Shown: positions 1-9,734 of the stretch, in pieces | Numbering within the stretch: position 1 is the stretch's first letter | Layout of the letters: every line of letters begins with the position of its first letter | Source: Aurelia coerulea | Taxonomy: Eukaryota; Cnidaria; Scyphozoa; Semaeostomeae; Ulmaridae | Length of the DNA stretch: 64,000 bases | Assembly (NCBI GenBank): GCA_039566865.1 | Contig: CM076944.1 | Coordinates: 13,290,501 to 13,354,500, forward strand | Direction: 5' to 3' | Notes under the pieces: model-generated | Databases searched by the model: none | The model's input: only the letters and a program-made list of their open reading frames with translations | What the model was told of the DNA's origin: nothing | Made by a program: the position numbers and the translations under genes

Positions 1-108
1 TCGAAAATAAAGTATGCTCAATTGAATTGAAATTTGGTTTTCAGCCCATCAGAAATCAAACTGAACATTGAATACGAAAATGGGCTACACCCTCGGGGTT
101 ACACCTAC

Positions 109-235
109 CTCAATGCTACCAACATATGCGAACCCCTTATTTCCACTTCCTTCAAAAACCAGATTCTCAAGGGGGAATTCTTCAATTTCGTTATAATCAT
201 CAAAGCTTGTAACAGAAACCTTGGAGCTGCGAACG
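109..235 (-). pseudogene. Patatin-like phospholipase exon, copy 1 (glycine-loop variant)
   Basis: Minus-strand reading gives EIEEFPLENLVFEGSGNKG, then a YVGSIE ending, and stops at a donor GAG|GTAGGT. It matches copies 2 and 3 over the last ~25 residues. In patatin enzymes the G-G-G-x-K/R-G loop forms the oxyanion hole; here the middle Gly is Ser, so a product may be weak or inactive. The upstream exon limit is unclear (233-240 is an estimate). The lipase GxSxG exon is not in view and would lie left of the window. Confidence 0.6.
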
Positions 236-689
236 CATAGCAAATACAGGATTGCTAGAATCAGCCACTCTGACTGATGATGCTTCGTGATGGTCGAGAT
301 CGCGAGCTTCTGTAGTAGTGTGTTGAATCAGGAAACTCCGCATTTTTGGCTTATCCTGGGTTGTCCTGGATCCAGCTGAATCCATCTTTATTCCATCCAT
401 GCTCTATTCTGCCACTACCTGTTGGCGTGTTGCGTTGTAAGCACCGGAGCCCTCTCTACAGATACTCACATTTTCTAATTCCCAAGGAGCATCCAAAATT
501 ATATTATTCCACGCTCTCATTAGAACAAATCAGAAAATTACAAAAAGCAACAATACCCAATTTGACACATTTAATGAATTCTTTCAGAACAGAAAACATA
601 GATATGCTAAAGTACCCGAGGGATCTAATTATCATGATCACGAAGAATGGTAATCTCTTGTCACAAGATGTCCTTACCGCTTCTGCAAG

Positions 690-1091
690 CACGGGGGGGG
701 GGGTTCTTGGTCAAATTTTGGGTAGAGGTCTGCCGCGAGCATCTTCAAAAGGGTACCGTTGGCTAGACTAATTATTACGAAAATGGTACCCTTGGCTAGA
801 CCAATTTGACCACTGCTTTAACCAATTTTTACGAAAATGGTACCCTTGGCTAGACCAATTTTGACCATTTTCTCGACCAATATTGTCAAATTTGTGCCAA
901 ATATGATGTCATGACCGTTCGCTAGACCAATATTGTCAAAAATGATACCCTTGGCTAGACCGTTGCTGGCCAAAATTGCAAAAAAGGATACCCTTGGCTA
1001 GACTAGAAGTCCGAAAAAGTATACCCTTGCTCGCGGCACATCCCCAGGTACCTTTACTATGGAAGACCCCCCCCCCCCCCCCCCCCCCGTG
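690..1091. mobile_element. 402-bp G/C-capped element with internal short tandem repeats
   Basis: Ends CACGGGGGG and CCCCCCGTG, flanked by the 8-bp direct repeat TCTGCAAG (682-689 and 1092-1099). The interior repeats ACCCTTGGCTAGACCAAT-like words about every 30-60 bp, seven times. An 8-bp duplication fits hAT-like transposition, but no transposase is present. A related element without clear ends is at 6800-7085. Confidence 0.7.
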
Positions 1092-1267
1092 TCTGCAAGC
1101 GACCAGCTCAATAACTCAATCTAGAAGTGTCAACCTCTTTAGGTAGATAAAATCAAAGCTGTAGGATGCTCTGAGAAAGATTGCACTTTATTCAGTTTTT
1201 ATTATAGAGCATGGCAATCAAAAATGATAAAAGCGTGGCGATCCTAGACTATCACTGACAAACAGGC

Positions 1268-1515
1268 ACAGGAGTTGCAATGTGTATCAAAGCTCGTCCT
1301 AGCTATGCATGCCTTTTGTGGGATATCAAGAATATCTGATCATGAATTCCTACCATGGACCATTTCCTTCCATCATCAAACAATATATGGATGACATCAT
1401 TGGTGTCACTTCTCTTCCACTCGAGTCACTGCAACAGTACATCGAATGCACTCACAATTTTAGCTAGCCCTCCAGTTTACTCACAACATCATTGAACAGA
1501 GCCTACCTTTCCACC
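1268..1515 (+). pseudogene. Penelope-like element reverse transcriptase fragment
   Basis: Plus strand reads GVAMCIKARPSYACLLWDI, then KQYMDDIIGVTS (the catalytic DD box), and after a one-base shift LQFTHNIIEQSLPFH. GVAMGTK-PSYA, the YxDD box and FT...SLPF are the successive signature blocks of Penelope-like RTs. An in-frame stop and shifts show it is dead. No GIY-YIG endonuclease was seen downstream; a 1 kb repeat element follows from 1581. Confidence 0.72.
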
Positions 1516-1580
1516 AGGGGCGTACTTCACCATCCAATCATACGGGGATGTGCACCGGTTTTGGGGTGGTTATTGGTAAG

Positions 1581-2591
1581 CAGGGCATTTTTTAAGGATT
1601 TTTGAGTGGTGGGGCATTTTTCTAAAGGGCCCACGCTCACCACCAGAAATTGTACAGGGTTTATATATAGACAGGTGCTTTAGATGTTGATATACGCTAA
1701 AAAATCCAAGTATTGTTGCAAGGGCGAGTCGGGTTGTTTTCAAACATGTATCTTGAAGGCATTTTTTTCGTTAAGGTGTGTTCTTACCAAGGACATTAGC
1801 TCAGCGGCGGCGTGGTGAGGGTAACTTAAGTGGGGGTATTGGAATGAGGGGGTCTGGGGGCGAAGCCCCCAGGACAATTTTTGGGGCTACGCCCTTTACT
1901 TTGGCTTAGAATGCATCTCCGAATATCATGCCTGCCACAAGCGACAAGAAAACTTTGTTATTTTTGTGACAGTTACCCTATGAATCAGTGCAGGAGGAAA
2001 ATTTTTAAAGAAAGCTCCTTTACTTTGGCTTAGAATGCATCTCCCAGTATATCATGCTTGCCATTAGCAACAAGAAAACTTTGATAGTTAAATTTTTGAA
2101 GAAAAGATCCTTTACTTTGGCTTTGAATGCATCTCCCAATATCATGCTTGCTAGTGCTAAAATGGAAGATTTGCCCCCCCCCCCCACGCATTAGCTAAAC
2201 GAAATTAGCAATTTAGCTTCAGGATGAGGACTTTAAATCTTTGCCTTGAATCTTTGCGTTGTTTGCAATTTATTACATTTTGTAAAATGTTTTATGACAT
2301 GATCACGCTGTTTTGATACCGACTTAACGTTTAGGATTGAGTCCTTAGGGTTCCAGGCTTAGTGGTGGAACCATTTCACCAAAACATCACATGATGATAG
2401 AAAAGGGAATATTCTGTTTCTATTTGCCAGCCCATTTAATCACATTTGCATTATGTTCGTTCTTTGGAAAGGGCCCCACAGTGGCCTAGGCATTTGGGGT
2501 AAAAGTAGCATTTTTCTTGTCAGTGGTGGGGGAAGTCATAGGGCCTGGTGGGGCAATTCCCCCACCACTGAGTATGTTAAAAAATGCCCTG
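1581..2591. mobile_element. ~1 kb element with imperfect terminal inverted repeats
   Basis: CAGGGCATTTTTTAA at the left and its complement TTAAAAAATGCCCTG at the right, followed inward by GTGGTGGGG / CCCCCACCAC. The interior includes three direct copies of a CCTTTACTTTGGCTTAGAA unit (1891, 2019, 2109). No coding sequence. Confidence 0.55.
1891..2165 (+). repeat. Minisatellite, three copies of a ~90-128 bp unit
   Basis: CTTTACTTTGGCTTAGAATG and CATCTCC-ATATCATGC recur at 1891, 2019 and 2109, with AACAAGAAAACTTTG following in two copies. Confidence 0.75.
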
Positions 2592-3794
2592 TTTAAGTTT
2601 TACTAGAAATTTTGGTAATGCTCATGTTTGGGATAAACAACAAGCTTCCAATTGCTTTGTAGTGGAAATACCTGTCGGAGACTCCATCAATATTCTGTGA
2701 TTGGGTCTCACAGCCCCACTTATATTCTGGTATTTGTTCATAATGGCAATTCTTGCAGTGCACACTCCCATATGACGCAATAGTGAAGTGCCCCCCTCCC
2801 CGGACTTTTCCTTAATATCCTCCGCAAAATTAAAGATGACAATATTTTTATCACTATTTACTGCAAAAGAAACGATGCACAGAGCTCCCTTGATTATATA
2901 GTTCTTAACACCCACAAATGCAAAAATCCAATCTTTCATTCTCCGTCTTCTATCGCATCTGCACTCACGAAGAAGACTTTTAGTTCGGCGCGAAGGAAAC
3001 AACTTTTTCTTTCACCAACACAACTATTCAGAGGCCGTAACTACTTCAGCCCTTGATAGAGTAAAAAGATATCACAAGAAGATATGCCTTGCTGCTTTTT
3101 AACATGATTATGCTGTTAACAAAAGTCAAACAAACGGCAGCATTCCTTTCAAACTCACCTTCTATCCACTGAACAAAAAAAGAACAGCCTCGTTGATATG
3201 AATAATATCCATATTTGCAATCAGCATGATAATTTGGTCATGATATGTGTCATCCTGTAACATCCTGGAAATTTTCTTCACAGGTGAAGAACCCGAATAT
3301 CAACTAAATCCGTGATTTACAGAAGGCTACCTGGTCGAACAATTTAAATTCATCTTGATTAAAAGGTCTAAAATAACAGAGATAGTGAGTGGTTTTCTGA
3401 AAGCCAAACTCGTGTGCTTTCATTTGATCAGTAGTTTGTTCAACATAGGTCACTAGGCAATCCGCAAACAAGAAATAAGTGACCATGTGTCAAAATGAGG
3501 TAGCGCTTCTTTTCGACATTTTTTTAATTGCATCTTTTGATGTAAATTTGACCTGTTCTTTCAATTTGCATTGGTTAAGTGATTAAGTGATTGGAGGGTT
3601 GGCAAGCAAGCGGTTCTTCGTCAGAAAATGTCTCATATAAGTTGAAATGCTTTGCTTCAACAATTTCTTTGAAAAATTATTGTGTAGCTAAAGTCATTGA
3701 TCAGGGTGTTCATTGTCGAAAAGTTTTATCAATAACGGTATTGATTTTGACCGAAATAATTAAAGTATTGATAAATGTCGCTGTGGAAGCTTCA
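2592..3794. other. No supported gene
   Basis: A 126-codon minus-strand open frame (3002-2622) has a fairly protein-like composition but matches nothing I recognise and has no gene context. Otherwise AT-rich with nothing notable. Confidence 0.4.
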
Positions 3795-3845
3795 TCTGGT
3801 CATCTCTGCATGCATTTAATTTTCGAGGAATGCCCCTTTAAACGG
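3795..3845 (+). repeat. Dispersed repeat end shared with 51900-51950
   Basis: CATGCATTTAATTTTCGAGG and AATGCCCCTTTAAA here match, in the opposite orientation, TTTAAAGGGGCATTCCTCGA and ATTAAATGCATGCAGAGATT at 51902-51945. About 45 bp are shared; the family is unknown. Confidence 0.6.
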
Positions 3846-3959
3846 CTCTAATTTCTTCCTTTGATACTAAATCTCAACAATATATATACCGTTCGATTCG
3901 TCTCGATGTACTTTCATTTGATTGAATTTATTCATATTTGCTGACATCAGCAGTTTATT

Positions 3960-4509
3960 ATTACTATGACGTCATCAATCTTTATGACGTCATATTCCTA
4001 ATATATGCGTAATTTTTTCATGTAAAACTGATGGAATTACCTCAAATATCGACGTAGGTACTTGATTTCATCAATAATATGCGAAATTAATGGTTTAAAT
4101 CATAATTATGGAGCTAAAAATTTTGCATTGAATCAAATTTTCATTATTTAATTAGTCAATTTATTGGAAACCACAAATATCCGTAGGAAACCATATAAAA
4201 CTACAAATTCATTATATCAAGCAGGTATTTGGAGAGTTTTTTACCAATTTTATCTCGCTATTTGCTAATAATGAACCCTTTTCTGCAAGTAGCTCGATTT
4301 TCTCAAAATTTGCATTGTTTTTGGTTGCCTAGCAACCAATCACATGATTTTTGATTGATTGGTGCTATTTTTAGATTCTCCTTTGTTCAATTATGATTCA
4401 GTGCAAGTTTCATTGTCATAGCTGTTATACTTGCGAAGAAAAACAGGGGGGGGGGCGAAAAAGGCCCCCCCGGTAGAAAATCACTTTTTTTTACCCGGTT
4501 AAAATAGGG
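3960..4509. mobile_element. piggyBac-like TTAA MITE, right end (left end not found)
   Basis: Right end reads ACCGGGT-like then AAAATAGGG|TTAA at 4510-4513, with a G-run/C-run pair (4447-4474) just inside. The interior carries two perfect TGACGTCA octamers (3967, 3985), as in the two complete members at 8364 and 18117. The start coordinate is approximate. Confidence 0.45.
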
Positions 4510-4513
4510 TTAA

Positions 4514-5770
4514 ACCTTCATGTGCCAGTGACTGAGGCTGCTGAGGTATATATGTGTTTAAGTTGCAAAAATCCAACATTTATGTGGGATCTAATCTGTT
4601 CATTAGAAAGAAAGTGACTCACCACGATCTCATAGCAAAATATCTCTTACAGCTACCTAAAGTGAGAACCATAAGCGTACGGGAAGAAAAGATCTAGGGG
4701 GGCTGCCCAACACACAGTCAATTGTTTAGCATAATTTTTTGCCCGAATGAGGGCATTTTTGTGCCCGATTGGGGCTCATTTTCGATAATTTTTCTAAAGT
4801 TGGTGGGGGGGGGGGACTGCCAACCACCAGCCCCCTCAACTCGTACGCTTATGGCTGAGAATTGTTTTAAACGGCTTAAATTCAATTGTCTTCAGAGGCA
4901 GTATTCTGTGAAAAACTATATCTGATGAGATAAAGTAGAGCCAATCTATAGTCCCGTTCAAAAATCAAGTCAAATCATGGAATGGAGAAAGTGCTAATTG
5001 TAATATCTGTAATTATTTTTGTAAGTAGTTGGTTGGAAATAGTTACGCTATTCGTAGAGTACGGTATAGTATGTTTTTTGTATCCTACTGCAAATAACTC
5101 GTTATTACCATTAGCTATATTTCAGTCTCTACCATATAGATATGAATTGGTGAACAAATTATCAGCGTAGTGGGTACCACGAATGACCCAGACGGGATGC
5201 TCATGAGCTTAACAACATTTGATAAGGCTATAACATGAAATGTAGATAATTTGCACAAGGCTATATGAACGAGCAAACTTTCTCCAAGTTTTGTAGAAGT
5301 TTGAAGAAATGTTGAATGCATAGCATACCGGGTGAGTAAAAAGAATTAAAATAATGTAAGCCTATAGTTTGGTGGCAAATCATCAGCTACCATTGTGTAG
5401 ATGCTTTTTCAAATGAGGTAACGAAATTAATACTGGGCAAAGCCTTCACGGCGACAATTTGAACATAATAGATTATATTTGGATTTCTGATCTTGAATGG
5501 ATAAATGGTCTCTTTCCTCACATCTTCATAGCATAAAGCATGGACAGTTTGGAGATGATTGTCCCTTACAACCTCACACCAAACATTTTCCATTTAAGAG
5601 AAGTGCAGAATAATTTTATAAGACTTTGATTTGCGCTATGTCAAGACCAACAACTTATAATTAAAACCACATCGTTATCAGTGCGGTAAACCTAATCAAA
5701 CCACTAAAAATCTTTTAATCTCTTATCAAAACAGGATTTAATCAAAACTTACAAAGTTTTATCAATTTTC
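4514..5770. other. No supported gene; intron or spacer beside patatin copy 2
   Basis: Apart from the solo MITE end at 5328 and a C/G-run stretch at 4800-4835, nothing is recognised. I looked here for the GxSxG exon of patatin copy 2 and did not see it. Confidence 0.4.
5328..5360 (+). mobile_element. Solo end of a CCGGGTGAGT-family MITE
   Basis: TA|CCGGGTGAGTAAAAAGAATT matches the ends of the foldback MITEs elsewhere in the window. No partner end was found downstream, so only this end is supported. Confidence 0.4.
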
Positions 5771-5778
5771 CTACTCAC

Positions 5779-6045
5779 CATTATGGTACCAACATAAGAC
5801 ATTCCTTTATTTCCGCCACCTTCAAAAACTAGATTCTCAAAATCAAACTTGAACTCTCGGAACCTAGTATCATCCTCTCCAGTGGAATCCAAGGCCTCGA
5901 GAACGCAATCAGAGGTCGACACTGAAGCAACGGGTGTGACTTCGAGGGCTGCATCGACGACAGATTGTCTTCGTCCACGAATCCCTTGCTTCTTTGCCCG
6001 AGGAACAGTTGGTTGCACGGAAGAATCATTTCTTGGTCTTCGCAT
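5779..6045 (-). CDS. Patatin-like phospholipase exon, copy 2 (partial)
   Basis: From the ATG at 6045 (MRRPRND...) 89 codons run in phase 0 to a donor ATAATG|GTGAGT. The open frame extends upstream to about 6144 without another ATG, so the true start or an acceptor could lie there. A basic, Ser-rich N-terminus leads into ENLVFEGGGNKGMSYVGTI, the patatin oxyanion-hole segment. The catalytic Ser (GxSxG) and Asp would be in later exons at lower coordinates; none was recognised between here and position 240. Confidence 0.7.
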
Positions 6046-6179
6046 TTTGGATTCGAAAGCTAGAAGATGGCTGTTTCGCTCGTATCCAAGAAACTTTTTG
6101 ATACATTGGTTGCCAATGGTAGCATTGATAGTATCGAGCTTCACAATTGTGGTGGATGCCTACGTAAGCTTGTAATAGT

Positions 6180-6619
6180 TTCACGATTTGCATGAATGTT
6201 TCTAAATATCAGTTTATTGAGCTGTTGACACGGGGTTTATTTAAACAACTTCCAGGGGGTGTAATTTCTAATTAGTTCACAATAAAACGTACTCACTTCT
6301 TATAAAGGGTTTATTTTAACTAGCATGCATTGCACGTGCCATCTCCTTGTTGTCGCAATTTTCATGGTCCATAAAAATGGCAACAGCAAAGTCTAATCAA
6401 GAGACGGCACGTGCAGCATGCCGGTTGAAACAGACCCCATAACTATGAAGGTGCAAGGATTGCTATTTGGTCAACATATAGCTGACCTACCAATCTAAAG
6501 GTCCCTGCATTGGCAAACCTGATATCTTGAGGAATTAGTGTCCACTTAGTGTCAAAGCTAGATAGACGTCTCGGCAACTCCGGCTAAAAAATCAAGGAGT
6601 TGTAGGTACGTTACGTTTG
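6180..6619. other. No supported gene
   Basis: Contains an imperfect palindromic stretch around GCATTGCACGTGCCATCTCC (6330) and GAGACGGCACGTGCAGCATG (6400), likely a small foldback. Nothing coding. Confidence 0.35.
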
Positions 6620-6705
6620 GAGGAAGGATAAGGACACTGCTTTGACAAGCTTAGGTTCTCCGGGTACACTAAAACTACATTCGGATGCCAGGTTATGGCA
6701 AACAA
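6620..6705 (+). repeat. SINE-body fragment related to the 38.7-38.9 kb copy
   Basis: AAGGACACTGCTTTGACAAG, CTTAGGTTCTCCGG and ACTACATTCGGATGCCA match the body of the minus-strand copy at 38.7-38.9 kb. The tRNA-like head is not recognisable. Confidence 0.45.
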
Positions 6706-6797
6706 ACTGAATAAAAGGACAGCTGCACGATTTGGGGCAGCGTCACCACTAAGGTGGACAAGGGATAAGATTACCAAGTATGACTTAAATTTATACG

Positions 6798-7085
6798 GGG
6801 GAGTGCCCAGGAAAAATTTTTTTTTTACCCTGCTCCAGAAGTTTTCGCTCAAAATGATAACCTGTTCTAGAAAAAATTGGTGAAAAGTATACTCTAAAAC
6901 ATTAAATTTGACCGAAAAACGACCCGATCTAGCAGAATATGCCCCATTGACATGTTTTGACAACCTGCTCTAGAAAAATTGCCTCATTTTGATACCCTGT
7001 GCTAGAAAATATTGGTGAAAACGATACCCTTAAAAACGGTACATCCCCGTTGGACAAATATACTAAGTACCCCCCCCCCCCGGGC
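6798..7085. mobile_element. Diverged relative of the 690-1091 element
   Basis: Begins ACGGGGGAGTGCCC, repeats GATACCCTGTGCTAGAAAA and ATTGGTGAAAA words several times, then ends with ACATCCCCGT and a C run. Layout and sequence words match the 690-1091 element (GCTAGA, GATACCCTT, CACATCCCC). No clean target duplication was found. Confidence 0.5.
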
Positions 7086-7089
7086 CAGG

Positions 7090-8039
7090 TATCCCTTCCC
7101 TCTCAACACTGCTTTGAGTGATCCTGAATAACGACTTGAGAAACATGAGACTGTTGAATGTCTTGAGGAGTTCTAATTGTATTATGGTCAACAATGTGCT
7201 GGTGCTGCGTTTGGCATGGATCCACCGAGCGCTTTTTGCTAAAAATTGGTTGCAAAAATCCTGCACTAGGGTTCTCACAGGGGTGGTTCAAAACTCGATA
7301 CGGTCAAATAATACATCAGCATGTTGACATTTTCTAATTATCCTTCTTGAAAATTCAAAATTCTCTCGGTGTGTGGTTCAAATGATGTTTCAAATTCCCA
7401 TTGCCTGTGCTTACAGTTTTATTATTTTCGTTATCGTTGTTAAGAACCGTCCATTTCCACATTCTGGGAAAATAGAGCATCCCACTCCTGAGTGCAAAGA
7501 ATGCCATATATTTTCTTATACCATTGCGAAAATAACAAGGAAATTCTTTGTTGGATTTTTTACACATTGGATGCATTATTTTGACTCATCCGGTATATTT
7601 GAACCAAAAATACTGCTGATTTTTGCTGCCACCCTCCCATGACCAGCTCACCTATTACCTCTCACGCAACTATTTTCTTAAACTCTTTAGGATCCGGTAC
7701 ATGATCAGCTCACCTATTTCAGGCCCCCATCTTTACTTGTCTTAAAATCCCGTTCTTTATATGATCTATTCTTGGTGTCTTCGTCGTGGGAACATCAAGT
7801 TTTTCTAACGATCAACAGTGTCGAGAATAAATTTACCGCAAACTGTGGATTTTCAAAATAATTCATAAATCTAATCAAATCGTTTATTGATGGATACAAT
7901 GGCTGACAATAAGAACGAAAATAACCTTTTCTTGTCTTATGTCAAGCAAAAGTTTCAAAGAGTTTCAAATAGTTTCTTTTCATAGGTTTCAAAAGAGTAA
8001 TAAAAGCAGCTCTTAGCACAAATAACAAAGTAGCGTTTT
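7090..8039. other. No supported gene
   Basis: Short open frames only, none conserved in appearance. Could hold the decayed endonuclease part of the 8.0 kb RT element, but no motif is visible. Confidence 0.35.
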
Positions 8040-9535
8040 CTCATTCAAAACTAAATCTAATATCAAATGTAACAGCAATGTCCTTAACCTTTGCCACTGC
8101 CTTGGCAGAGGAGCATGCATTTCTACAGCAAAGTAAAGGTCACTCTATACATATTTAATCCGCATTCTGTTGGAAGAAGATCAACAATGATTTTCCAGCA
8201 ACTGCGACTAGCATAGCAGAGCTTTTGTTCCAAACCTCGAGGAGGAGCTTGCTAGAAAAGACAACGGCAAAGCAATGTCATTTTATCTCCTCAAGGAGGC
8301 CCACCGTTCAAAGAGGTAGACGGGTGGAGGACTGGGAAAATGCAAAGAAAGTTCTTAGATTAACCCTATCTGGACCGGGCTTTTTGAGCATCCTCAGGCC
8401 GAGGGGGGGGGGCTAAATTAGCCCCCCCCTCAGAACTCCGAATTGACAAGGGCTAGAAAGATGAAATTTGGTCATAATATGTAACTTAATGTGAAACATC
8501 GGAACATCTAATTTATTTTACTCTAATTGTTGTATTTTCGATGACGTCATCAGTTTTCTTTGTTTTATGCCAAAAACAGTACTCTTAGAGATTTAACTGT
8601 AAAAACTTTCCTACGAAAAAAATATTATGCTACTTAGAACTTTAATTAACAGATGAAATATCTAAGTTTCTGAAAAAAATAATTTTTTGAAAAATTATGA
8701 AGTTTATAAACTTATAGTCATTACCTAAATTCATTACTTATATGACGTCATAAATGACGTTATACAAAAGAAAAACCTAAAACATAGGTTATTTCCATAT
8801 TGTCTTATTGATTTATGGTTGCTCTGAAAATTGCATCAATTTATCTCACTTCTGTCAAGTATTATCTTAGTTTGGAGTTATAAAGGATTTGACCGATATC
8901 AAAACTACTCTCTGAGAATATTGTTATATTTTCAAAAACACATGACATGTCTCGAAGAAATTTTGGCGAAAGATGCAAAAAGGATAGTTAGGAAAAGTCA
9001 CGAAAAATAATTAGCCTAGAAATTATCATAAAAAAGATACCCGGACAAACTGGTAGGGGGGGGGGCCATTTTAGCCCCCCCCCGGTCCAGATAGGGTTAA
9101 CTTCAAAATTAATCGCTGATACCGAAGAAAACCACTGCCTGAAATTAGGCAGAAAGCCCTTGGACCCTAATACTGGTATTAAAGCATTTTGGTCATCATT
9201 TAAACAGGCTGACTGGTAACGAAAAAAAACCCCAAATAATCCTCTGACACTTGGAAATGGGCTTTTTGTGGTGAATTTTGAAACTAAAGCAAAAGTGCTG
9301 TATGATTACGTTGTAGCACAGTGTTGTTCAGCAGGAACATCAATTGTATACCCAATTTTGTGCTTAATTCCGTTCCAGCCCTGCAGCACCTTGATGTTAA
9401 TAGGGAAAGAGTGCCGAAGCTCATTCAAGCCCTTGATTCCACCAAATCCCACGATGGGTGATTGGACGTGATGACGTTTATGTTAATATGATTAAGCTCT
9501 GTGATGATGCAATCGTTGAGCCTACTGCATGATAT
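8040..9535 (+). pseudogene. 5' half of a decayed RT retroelement (linker region before the RT core)
   Basis: Around 8230-8360 the plus strand reads VPNLEEELARKDNGKA and VEDWENAKKVLRL. After a TTAA MITE (8364-9096) it continues SKLIADTEENHC, LDPNTGIKAFWSSFK, then GLFVVNFETKAKVLYDY, ALDSTKSHDG and MIKLCDDAIVEP. This is the linker and start of RT of a jockey/CR1-type ORF2, where DP-TG-K-FW and MIKLC are typical. Several frameshifts are present. The matching second half appears at 14385, beyond a tandem array. Confidence 0.7.
8364..9096. mobile_element. 733-bp piggyBac-like MITE inserted at TTAA
   Basis: Flanked by TTAA at 8360-8363 and 9097-9100. Terminal inverted repeat CCCTATCTGGACCGGG. A G-run/C-run hairpin (GGGGGGGCTAAATTAGCCCC) lies just inside the left end and a matching one inside the right. 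Removing the element and one TTAA restores the reading frame ...LRLTSKLIADTE... of the host RT element, which proves the target duplication. No transposase. Confidence 0.85.
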
Positions 9536-9550
9536 TTAGACTGGCATCTA

Positions 9551-9686
9551 AAGCCTGGTTCCCTGACGTCATTTTTGACTAGGGGGACTGGGCACCACGG
9601 AAGGGGTCCAAATCAACAAATCGCTTCCCTGGCCCCCAGTACCCTCACTCGAACGCGGTCAAGTTGACGCATAGGGAACCAGGCTG
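9551..9686. mobile_element. Short foldback MITE (~136 bp)
   Basis: AGCCTGGTTCCCT and AGGGAACCAGGCT ends, flanked by TGGCATCTA / TGGCATCGA (one mismatch), an apparent 9-bp target duplication. It lies between the 5' RT half and the tandem array. Confidence 0.7.
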
Positions 9687-9734
9687 TGGCATCGATCCTT
9701 CTTCTTAGAAGAAAGCAAACGTTGTTTCAATTCA

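Noticed and set aside
346..771. 141-codon plus-strand open frame that continues into the G-capped element
   Set aside because: Its end is inside the inserted element and nothing in it is recognisable. It could be older repeat sequence, so I did not call a gene.
1060..1088. Long C run considered as an assembly gap or error
   Set aside because: G/C runs recur at the ends of related elements, so the run is probably real, though its exact length may be miscalled.
2622..3002. Hypothetical gene of 126 codons
   Set aside because: Composition is plausible, but there are no splice context, homologous copies or motifs to support it.
6592..6963. 123-codon minus-strand open frame
   Set aside because: It spans a SINE fragment and the G-capped repeat element; no protein-like conservation.
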